Shown piece by piece: positions 49,301 through 58,600 of a stretch of 64,000 nucleotides of DNA. Both the position numbers and the translations under genes were made by a program. The DNA is taken from the NCBI GenBank assembly GCA_014925825.1, contig JACGCK010000093.1, forward strand, positions 62,001 to 126,000, in the 5' to 3' direction. The notes under the pieces are model-generated. The model worked only from the letters and a program-made list of their open reading frames with translations. It was not told where the DNA came from and ran no database searches. Source of the DNA: Pholiota molesta (lineage: Eukaryota; Basidiomycota; Agaricomycetes; Agaricales; Strophariaceae). Numbering within the stretch: the stretch's first letter is position 1; the number at the start of each line of letters is the position of its first letter.

Positions 49301-51018
49301 ACCTAAGGTGTCGGATAGACGGCCCTCCAAAAGCACTGGAAAATATTTCGTATTGTCGGTTGGAATTTTGCCCATAACCTCGCATTACGATCATAAAATT
49401 GAGATAGGCATCTGAGTACCTAATGCCATATTTAGCATTTGGGTTCCCGGAGTTCTCCCTACAGATACGATCCTCAAGGACTTCCGAGACGTCGACGAAT
49501 CGCTGGTAGTCTTTGAGTTTTCCCTCGCGCGCCGCCTGATAGAGCTTGAGAAAACAGTCCTCGGGATTATCGCTTTTGAGAGAACGGTAAATTTCGAAGA
49601 TTACTGGATCTTTTAACTTCGCTTCAAACCCTTTTGATTCGATGCCTCTGATACGGTTGGCCTTTCCATATTTCTCTCGACGCTCAAAGATTTCCGTGCG
49701 CTCTTCTGTAGTGAGGCTCGCTTCGTGACGTTTCTAGTAACAAATTGTTATCCTGTTTATTGTTGCATATTAAATAACTCACTCGACGGAGAGATCGCTT
49801 AAACGACTCATCATTAGCTACTTCTTGGCAGCTATCACAAATTCCATTGGTGTTGATGGTCGTCTGTTCACAGTGTGTCGATTGTATGTAGCCGTTGACG
49901 TAGTTGACAGTCCATCGAGACCAAACATGCAAAAGGGCTTCTATCTTGTGATACTCGGCTGGTGTCCAGTCCTTCGTCTCGACTTTAATATTTCCATCCG
50001 AAGGTACCTTACTAGGATCGTCAAATGGCGAGATATCAAGTAGTGAAGGGTATTTGAGGTCGATTGGAAGGTGGTAAAAGGGCTTATACGGGAATATCTG
50101 TCGAGCCGCACGCGCTATGAATGCTGGAGCAATTCCTCCATAGGAGCGTGTCTGCGTCAATTGAATATAGTCATCGTACTCTGTTCCGTGTAGATGGCGA
50201 CAAAGAAAGTTTGGAATTGAGCGAGGAGACTTCTTTGGTTGTTGCGCCGACAACTTCAATGGACCTTCCTGTTTTGAGAAAATGCGCGAAATTGACATGG
50301 TCTAGAGCGCGAGTCAATTAAATGGGTTATGAATGCTAACGATGGGACTTACTGATTTGACCACCTTCGTCTCATACCTGACATTCTCCGGATGTGAAAT
50401 AGGCGTGATGGTCGACAGATTGGATGTAGATTCAGAATTATCGCCAGATTTTTTGAATGAGTCGCGACTTGACGATTGTGATCCAAAGTAACTTGCTATA
50501 TTACCAGGACCAATGTTCTTCAGAATAATAAATCAGACTCAAAGGAAGATATCGATGCATGGTTCAAATGTTACATTGTTTGCCCGGGGTTTGGGATCTA
50601 TTCTCCTAGTGCGAATGACCGTAACTCCACTGACCTGAGGACATCGAGCTTTGTGAGCGTCCCAATTTTTGATCTCATACGGTCGATTTTGCTTGCTGCT
50701 CAGTTTTACGATTTTTCGACACCCCGAACACTTGACCGAGAGCTCGCTGAGGGCACTTGAGTCAACCCATTTATCACCATTCAGGAGGTTATATCGCTCC
50801 TCCTTGCTGAGTGGCTTTCCGTCGATGGGTCGTTTCGAACCTGCAGAAACAGTATTGAATGAGCTTGCTGAGGCTCGAGGAATTTTTTCTGCTCTCTCAA
50901 CGTCGGCGAGCCCCAATCCGTGGAGAAATCCTGCCTCCGCGGCCGAGCGTTTACGAGGAATTGGATCTCTGTGTAGGCAGTAAGTTCCCAAATTTGGCCC
51001 AAATTGTAGCCGAATCAA
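46306..51018 (-). CDS. Transposase with N-terminal zinc finger
   Basis: Multi-exon gene filling most of the element. The N-terminal exon (51018-50539) contains IPRKRSAAEAGFLHGLGLAD, then KCSGCRKIVKLSS and NWDAHKARCPQ, a C-x2-C...H-x3-C zinc finger suited to DNA binding. The exon at 50298-49795 begins MSISRIFSKQEGPLKLSAQQ. Later exons carry ENSGNPNAKYGIRYSDAYLNF, IIIGSDNTKVRKRLNYSTEH, RLPLVALTADGASSELSAQL, PLISVTDPPHARKTCRNQPQ and NMDKQDDGAARRLFHANALA, with acidic residues placed as expected for an RNase-H-fold catalytic core; the D-P-P-H phrase recalls P-element/THAP9-type transposases. A long C-terminal exon (48223-46643) begins MNPSLTVPEQVLAAFRARFW and has an acidic middle. The last exon ends at 46306. 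No in-frame disruption was seen, so it may be active. I recall this type of protein as multicopy and unannotated in mushrooms. Start codon is uncertain. Confidence 0.65.
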
Positions 51019-51029
51019 TCAACTCACAC

Positions 51030-52212
51030 GCAGGCCTCGGGTTCGCTCTGTCCCTTGACTTGAACGTCGACCTCGATGTCCATCCTCTGATCCATAATTC
51101 CATCGCCGCCCTTTGCATCTTCATCAAGCTCTCGCTTCACAACCATGTCTTTGAGTTTCATATCGTCTCTGCTCAGACTTCAGTACTCCGCGCGTCAATC
51201 TGGCAACAACGATTAAGTACATACTTGGAAGTCAATTCCTCAAAGATGCCATCTTGTTCAACAAGATCAACTTCACCATCGTCGAATGGACCTGCAGCGG
51301 ATGGTGGCAGACGGATAACGCTGCATGCATATGTAAGTACTTCTAATGTTAATTGATAACAGATATCGCACTTACGGCAAGTTAAGGATGTGTCGGATTG
51401 CTTTCCCCCGCATCTCATCGACTTTATGGTTACCGACAACCTCTATTACATCCTCCCTATTTCCAATCGCTTCCACAGCCATAAGAACAAACACCCCGCA
51501 CGACCACCCATCAAATTGACATCGAAGTGGCGCTGGGCTGTGAAGTTCAAGATTACATTGCCACTGAACGCTATTCCACTGAATTGACGGTATTCCAAGG
51601 GTGAGATGTATTGTATCTATTATCTTCTTGAAGAGCTTTATAAATCTGATCAGCCTCCCTTGATAGAGCGATGGTCATGTCGCACGACTCACAGGTTCTA
51701 CCCATGAACTTGAGCAGAGCTCGGGAATACTGTCGAACATCCCAATCTTCCGACTGCTGAAGTCAATCCATGCAAGTACCCAATGCTCGGGCTTCTTCAA
51801 CGAGCATAATGGTATCATCCAGAGTGTCTTTGCAAGTAAGGTCGCTGTTTGCTTATCTGAAACCTAATTTTTTTGCTCATTCAACATCATTCAGTGTTTG
51901 TAGATTGTGACATACTGCAGCTTGTACATGGCCCTGTATCGTTCCAACTCCTGGAGATCCTTCCTTCACCTTCCCTGCTACAAGTGGGCCAAGCCAGGAT
52001 GAAATTATGCACCAGTGAGTTGCCTTGCCCGATTTTTCAGCCAAATCTTGAAGTACTGCGCTGACAACATTCATCGTAGTTGAATCGAGGTTCTGACCGC
52101 CATCGATGAGACGATAAACTTCATCACACAGTATCTCAACACCCCGGATCGCCCGAACGCCTTCCACTGCACATCGACGAAGTTCTTCTGTTGTCGCGGC
52201 GCTTTCTAGCAT
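51030..52212 (-). CDS. Unidentified exons at the 5' side of the transposon
   Basis: Protein-like minus-strand segments precede the transposase: MLESAATTEELRRCAVEGVR and DEVYRLIDGGQNLDSTTMNV (52212-52020), KVKEGSPGVGTIQGHVQAAV (to 51877), SRALLKFMGRTCESCDMTIA and LSREADQIYKALQEDN (51760-51600), PSAAGPFDDGEVDLVEQDGI (51320-51240) and MVVKRELDEDAKGGDGIMDQ (51150-51060). They may form a second gene of the element or a long N-terminal extension of the transposase. Mostly helical and acidic, no domain recognised. Plus-strand frames over the same DNA look less natural. Confidence 0.35.
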
Positions 52213-52436
52213 TGTATGCTTTATGTAGTCGTAGTCGTAGTGGACAGCTTGGATTGTATATGCTGGAAATTCAACTTTTTCTTACAATATATCATTGATT
52301 CAATTTATTGACGGTACTTTAGGTTGGAGTGGTTACAAGGGCGAACATAAAATTTATGAGCGCTGAGAGCAATGTTTAAAGGCTTAAACTTAAAAATTTC
52401 GGCTCCGAAAATAACCCCAAGTACCCTACTTTGGCT

Positions 52437-52570
52437 CTCAAATCCGCACATTTTCGGACAAGGGTCCCGCAAATTCTGCAAAATTTCTGCCTGCGGCGCT
52501 CTCAAATCCGCATGTTCCGGACAAGGATTTGGCCATTTTGGCCTCTCAAATCCGCAAAAATCCGGACAAG
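52437..52570 (+). repeat. Right subterminal repeats of the transposon
   Basis: Three copies of CTCAAATCCGCA-n-(T)CGGACAAG begin at 52437, 52501 and 52545; the last runs into the inverted repeat. They have the same orientation on the plus strand as those at the left end, so they are direct rather than inverted between the two ends. Confidence 0.65.
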
Positions 52571-52595
52571 CCCCAAGGGGAGCTTCCCGGGTCCT
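52562..52595 (-). repeat. Right terminal inverted repeat
   Basis: Perfect 34-bp inverse of 46073-46106, ending CCCGGGTCCT. Confidence 0.9.
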
Positions 52596-52603
52596 ATTCA
52601 AGA
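52596..52603. repeat. Target site duplication, right copy (ATTCAAGA)
   Basis: Identical to 46065-46072 and directly adjacent to the right inverted repeat. Confidence 0.85.
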
Positions 52604-53060
52604 TATCAACTCCAAATTTTGGTTTATGGGCGTTATGGAAATTCGACTTTTCACCATTCGAGCTCCGACTGACGTCGCTTGGCATTTCAAGTTCTAAATA
52701 ATTCAAGTTATTGTTATGGAAAGTCACCCAATAGCAATTTAAAGACAACATCTTGCCTGACCATCACATAAAAATAACCCAAGCACTCGTTGGGGTGGAG
52801 GGTTGTATCCCTAGGTCTGATGTTCATTCCAGACGTCCATTCTAGTCGATATGTTTTAAATACGATGATGAATTAAATTACAACACACGATCCAAGATAT
52901 GATTACATTGTAGCAACGTGAAATGATATGATATAGGTATAGGTGAAAGCAAAGCGAGTATGACGTGACGGAGACCGGAAAGAGACGCTGGAGAGACAAG
53001 GAAAGGAGAAACCACCCAAACAAGAGCAGTGAAAAAAAGATGAAAAGAAGAAACATTCAT

Positions 53061-53833
53061 CTATTGCGGCTTTCCATCGAGTAGGGATTCGTGACGACGA
53101 AGACCGCGGCGAGGTCTGGAGGCTGACGGAACGACGCCATTTTCCTGGCTTGGGCGGTGCTGAGGCGGACACATTAACAAGGCGCTGTAAGAGACTTGAC
53201 GACGACGAACACCAGACTCGATATGTGCAGGAGACATCAGAGCAAATTCGGGTGTTTCAAATTTGCCTTGAGCAGTGCCGGGAGCGGAAGGACTAGTGCG
53301 ACTGCCCTCAGACCGTAGTTCGGGCTGCTGAGCCAATTCCTCCTCCGTAGACGTCGTCGACTTCATCTCGTCGCCACAAATGATTTTCTGACAAGTCAGA
53401 AGCCGAGGCCGCTTATGAGTCCTCTGTACCGAACTTTCATCACGGGCCCTTTTCAAGGTCTTCGGTTTGAGGTCTGGATAGGCAGCGTACAATCGACGCC
53501 TTGCATCTGGACTGATAAAGCGGCTGCGTGCAAAACTTTCTTTCTCAGCTTCACTAAGGCCCCGAGATGTTTCGGGCCAATAAAAAGCTTTGTTTGGCTC
53601 AAGTTTATCATTGTCAATGGCATTATCGTGACTGGACCGAGTAATCGACATCAGAAACATGAGAGAAGGAAAAAAAATTGAGCCCATACTTGTAATGTTT
53701 TGGATCAGGTTCCTTGCCCGTCTGAGCACCGCGTCGTAACATCTTTTCTGCCTTGAATATGGCGAAATCTTCCTCCTGGTCCTCATCTGTAGCGTCCATC
53801 TCGTCCGAAATTCCGTGGCGTTCCTCATCAACA
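53061..53833 (-). CDS. C-terminal part of an unidentified gene, 5' end not found
   Basis: Two exons are clear: 53833-53704, which follows an acceptor CCCCTAG and reads VDEERHGISDEMDATDEDQE and FAIFKAEKMLRRGAQTGKEP, and about 53640-53061, which reads NAIDNDKLEPNKAFYWPETS, RGLSEAEKESFARSRFISPD and RRRLYAAYPDLKPKTLKRAR. A Ser/Pro-rich tail ends RRGLRRHESLLDGKPQ at 53061. Basic runs such as THKRPRL suggest a nuclear protein. No start codon or earlier exon is visible upstream: the DNA from 53834 turns into repeat-like sequence. Either the 5' exons lie far away or the gene was cut by an insertion. Family not recognised. Confidence 0.5.
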
Positions 53834-54600
53834 CTAGGGGAGGTCAGAGTGGACGATTCATGGAAGATTCAAGAAGAGATTCACGGCCGATTCTGAGGTG
53901 AATCGTCGTAGCTAGAATCGTGTGAAATTCGTGAATCGACCTTAATTCTGAATCTTTTTTGGTTCTCCTCGCGAGGAGAAACAACGCCGTGAATCCGATT
54001 CAGATTCATCCTCCATCTTGTCCTTTGTATGCCCATTTACATCTTCCCTGTATAGCTAAACATAATTGTAATCAAATCAACCATCCCGTCCTTAGCTTTG
54101 TTGCTTCTCCTGCTACTTTACTCAAGTTATGAACTTCACTTAACAAGAAAGCCTGTTACTCCTTAATCCAAGCTTGATTACCTTGCCTATATTTTTCCAT
54201 GATCTCTTGAATCTCCTGACTAAACCATTTTATTATTGCAGATGCTCATTTTTTATGTGATGTTTGCTAATTTCAAGATCTACTCAAATTTTCGTAACAT
54301 GTTGTTTGGGTTCTCCGGGCCATTCAGTTTTTATTCAGTTTTCAATTCCACGAGCCACAGAGAAGATAATAAAGTGCAGTAAGTACTAATAAGAATGCAT
54401 GAATCGTGCAAACAAATCTCTCCTCAAGAATCGGGTTTTCCGGCTGTTCGAAATGGGGGGTCAGAGTCAGAATCCGATTCAAGGCGATTCTAGCCCGAAA
54501 ATCGTGGTCTGAAGCTGTGACGGTAGGGTCACTTCTGGGCGTATGCACGACCCCTCTTGATCGCACTTAGCCGTATATTGTATCTTGCCACGTCACATGA
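53834..54600. other. Repeat-like AT-rich stretch
   Basis: Many short GATTC/GAATC phrases (for example GTGAATCG, AGATTCACGG, GAATCCGATTCAGATTC) at the left and again near 54430-54500, which can pair with each other. This is the look of a non-autonomous transposon or other dispersed repeat, but I could not find clean terminal repeats or a target duplication. Confidence 0.35.
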
Positions 54601-55622
54601 TGTTTACCCGTATTTACATGTACCATACTTAGTCTACGGTAACACATCATGTATTTTAACTTACTTCTATGACTACTCGTTGACTTGCTCGCTGCTCGCA
54701 CCGCGCTCGCTGTAGAGACCACCTCTAACCCTCGCCGGCCGAGCACCCAGCAACTGCTCCCCTGTAGAGGGTGACACTACCTCAAGACCAGAGTCACAGG
54801 ACAAGATGCGAGGATCCGTCGACCGCTACGACGACCCTCGCCTCCCTTCTTGCGCAGGGATACTATATACGCTGGACGTCACAATGGTGGGGGCACCGCG
54901 GACTCCAGCCACTGCGCTAGAAGTCCTGTGCCGTGAAGGGCCACTCTGCCTGGGAGTCGAGAGAGGGAAGGGATAGGCGCTCGCGTGTCACCACGACACC
55001 GAGCGTCCCTCTTCGCTCTCATCCTCCCTTGGCGGCTAAACCCTCTTCCTACCCTTCGTAAGCTAGCAGGAGTAATCGCCTGGAGTAACTGCTCAGGAGA
55101 CGGAAGGAATGGAGGGATCGACATCTGCGCGCTCCAAAGTGCCGGACGTCCCTCTCTGTACCTACTCCCCCAGAGCGGCAAACTCGCCGATTGCTCTCTA
55201 GCTGGAGCAACAGCCGACTTGCATATGGTCTTCACCCCTTTCTTCCTTTCACCCCTATGGCGGCTGCGTTCGCCCGACGAAAAGACCATGCGCTCCTCGG
55301 CCCCTCCATTTTCCATTTTTACTTCCGCCTGGGCGAAAACATCTATCCGCCCTCGCTACCTGTTTTATCCTTATCCGACACTCGAGCCATGCGCTACTGG
55401 CGTGAAGGCCGGTCGAACCTTCCGGATTCTCTCTAATCCGTAGACGGCGTGCGCCCAGCTCGACATTCGAATCCTTGATGAATTTCAGTCTACTCCCCGA
55501 TCTCCCAAATGAACTCTAGAGCTATGCCGAAAATTCCCGAAGCCCCTCACTACTTAAGCGGGTGGATCTCGCTCTAACTTCCATACTCCTCTCGAAAAAC
55601 GCTCCTTCGAGAAGTACCTGTC
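54600..55622. other. 5' region of the Gag element (LTR or leader)
   Basis: GC-rich, CT-rich DNA leading straight into the Gag reading frame. Frames on both strands (for example 54879-55443) have no protein signature. By position it should hold the promoter, 5' LTR part or leader of the retroelement, but I see no matching copy downstream within the window. Confidence 0.35.
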
Positions 55623-58600
55623 ATGACTAAATCCGCTTCCAAATCCAAGGAGAAGGATCGCTCGTCGACAACCTCCCTGCCTTCCAACTTGCCTCGTACG
55701 AGGACGACTAACAATTCTCGTGCCGCCGCGCTTGAGAGTACCTCCGACTCTGCTTCCCTCCCATCTGGAAAACCCTCGAAGCGCGTCTCCATCATGGAGG
55801 AACCTGATCGCGACGCCTTCCCTCCTGGGAACCCGTCCCCGCTGAGACTTAGTGAACCCATCCTTACTCTCGCAAATCCGGAGGCTTTAAGCACTGGAGG
55901 CGATGAGGGTTTGGGCTCGCTAAATGTCCCGGGAGGATACTACACTCCTCGGTTCACAGGTATCTCGGCCGCCAGTTCCTCTGCCCCGTCTCTCTCCTCG
56001 CTTGTCAGAGGAGTTACTCCATCAGGATCGGAATCGACGATTAATGGGCGAGACGCGGAGGGCATGGTTGCTCCCTTCCCTCGCGTCTTCGACGGAATCG
56101 AGCAAGCCGCGCACCTGGACCTCTACATCGAACCTCTCCATTGGTCGGTCATCAAGTACCATGCCCTATACGACCCTAACTCGGACGTCGACCCGTTGCA
56201 CAAGTTCGGCGCTGTGGATGGATACTTACCCGGACGAACTCCAGAGGAATGCATGGAGTTGCGAGATGTCGTTTTTAGATGGACCCTCCCTCACAATCAG
56301 TTCATCTGGGAAGATCTCCCTTCAGCAGTCGAAACCTTTGCAGAATACGAGTTCTCCGTCCGTGATTTAATTCCCACTGATCTCGATGATACTACTTGTT
56401 ACTCCGTGCTTCCTGCCCGACTCCTCGCTTTCGGCCACACCATCATCGCCTTATCGCAAGTCATCCAAGGGCTATCCGAATTCTTGCGTGAAGACTCCAA
56501 GGCTGTCTTTTCCATTGACCCTGGATTTGTCATGCTACGACTGCTCGCCTGGCACGACAATCCTACGGAAATGGTGCTTACAGTGCCCATCTTGCAAGAA
56601 AGGTCTATCATCGCCATCCGACACTGCAAGAAGTTGTTCAACCGTATCCGTCGATCATTCCTCACTTTCGACGAGGCCGAGTCGGTAACCTCCTACAATT
56701 CCACGAACGCTGAAGAACGCGAAAACTACCTCTCGCGCTCGCCCCTTAGCGTCATCACCCGCCTTGCTTCTCACAAGGACCTGGGGAGGTCTCTCAATGA
56801 CGATACACGCGCTGCCGTGGAATCCTTAACCGCTCGCAGGACGCAACTCGGCCGTCCGGACATCCACAGGATGCCTTACGTCCGTAGGGTTGGTACTCCT
56901 GCGATTACGGCCCCCGCGCGTGCGTCTGCAGAACGGCAAGCGTACGTCGCCTCCGTCGAAAACTCTCAGTATGCCCCTGGCGTAGCAGCCGGTGTAAATC
57001 AAGTCGAAGAATCCGTCAGCAGCTTCCTAGCGCGCAGAAACGCTTCGACTGCGCCCGCTTCGATCTCCAGTATCGCCCGTAATCACGCCGTCTCTACGCT
57101 GCCGGGCGTGGGTCGCTTCCCCTCTCTTCCATCGGCGCCCGATGCTCAAAGGGTGTCTCTTCCAACTGAAGGACACTCGTCCGCGCGGCGAGGGGTCCTA
57201 CCAATGTCAGCCTCTGCGATCGCTTCTTCCCAAGCAAAGCCGGAAACCACTGCTCCCCCCACCCAGGGTTGGACAAGCTACAAGTTCTCCCAACCTCCTA
57301 TCTTCCCTCCTGGGAGAGGCAGCGGTGGAGGAGGCGGCGGAGGAGGCGGCGGCGGAGGAGGCGGCGGAGGAGGCGGCGGCGGAGGAGGCGGCGGAGGAGG
57401 CGGCGGAGGAGGTGGTCCTGGTCCTGGCCACGGTATCGCATTCAATGATGACCATGGCGGAGGAGGCGGCGGTGGTGGAGGAGGAGGCGGCGGAGGAGGC
57501 GGCGGCGGAGGCGGTGGCGACGGAAATGGAGGAAGCGGCGGAGGAGGAAACCCCAGTGAATGGCAGGTCAACCCGAAACTGAATCTCTCAAGTCTGCCTT
57601 CCTGGGACGGGCGAGGCAAGTCCGTCATCGACTACCTCTCCGAAATGGCGGGCTTCGCGCGCCTCAGCGAACGTATGAAACGAGACATTGCTCAAGTAGC
57701 TTCTTACAAGTGGACCGGGAACGCTAAAAGGTGGTGGGAGGCCCTCCCGATGGCAGAACAAGTCTACTTCAGCCGCCACTGGGACAACATGCTCATGGGC
57801 ATTCGCAACCAATTCCTTGACGAAACTTGGGTCCGTGATCGCACCCAAGAATTCGAAGAGATGCGTTTCCGGCAAGCCTCTCATTCGAAGGAATCCCCTT
57901 TGGATTTCATTCAGAGGCGCATCCGTTATCATTCATTCTTGTTTGACTCGGATACTGACGGCCGCGGCGCTGTCTCGCGCATCCTACGCACGCAACCCGT
58001 GGAGTGGGGGGCGACGCTCAACGAAGAAGCTTGCCCGACCATACTTGAGCTTCTTAAGGTGGCTTCTCGGATGGGTAAATCCCTTGAGAGTCAATACATC
58101 CTCAATGAAAGTCTACGCCAGCCGGCTTCTTCCTCCATTAAGACCAACCCTTTCTCTAAGAGTTCTTCCGGCAGCTCATTCAAACGTCGCAACGCTAATG
58201 TGGCTGAACGCCGGGAAGATGAAGAGAAGTCGAGCGAGGAAGAGAGTTCATCGGAGGAAGAGGAGGAGGAACGTAAGGATGTCTTTGCAGCTACTTCCAG
58301 GAGGGGCCCTGTCAAGCCCCGTTCCAACTTCCCTGGGGGAAAAACCATAGATGGATACTCCTTCGCTAGGGATGACTCGGTGTCGAGCGACCGCCTGCCA
58401 AATGGCGGTTGCTTCATCTGTACCAGTCCCAAGCACTTCTATCGAGACTGCCCTCATTTTGGGCGTTTCCAGAGCTTGCGTAGCGCCAATATGATACATG
58501 TAGATTGGGATCCAGATCAGGAGAAGGAATGGGATCGCGAGTACTTAGCTATGATTGTTGAATCCAGGGCCTCGGCCACTTCTTCCGCTTATGACAAGAC

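Larger units (their letters stand above)
46073..52595 (-). mobile_element. Complete 6.5-kb DNA transposon with perfect ends
   Basis: The element is 6523 bp, bounded by perfect 34-bp terminal inverted repeats (46073-46106 and 52562-52595) beginning AGGACCCGGGAAGC, and by a perfect 8-bp direct repeat ATTCAAGA. Genes inside read on the minus strand. Eight-base target duplications are made by hAT and P-type cut-and-paste transposases among others, but the end sequence is not a standard hAT terminus, and I do not assign a superfamily. Identical ends and target duplication indicate a young insertion. It landed in non-coding DNA between the carbamoyl-phosphate synthase gene and the remnant gene at 53.1 kb. 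Confidence 0.88.

Noticed and set aside
53834..54560. hAT-like miniature element, with AGGGG at the left and CCCCT at the right.
   Set aside because: Only five matching bases at the ends and no 8-bp target duplication.
54890..54945. tRNA-like stretch: on the minus strand TAGCGCAGTGGCTGG resembles a tRNA A box.
   Set aside because: No B box of the GGTTCGAnTCC type at the right distance and no cloverleaf could be drawn.
57207..57628. Minus-strand polyproline and Ala/Ser-rich open frames opposite Gag.
   Set aside because: Mirror frames of the GGA/GGC polyglycine tract.
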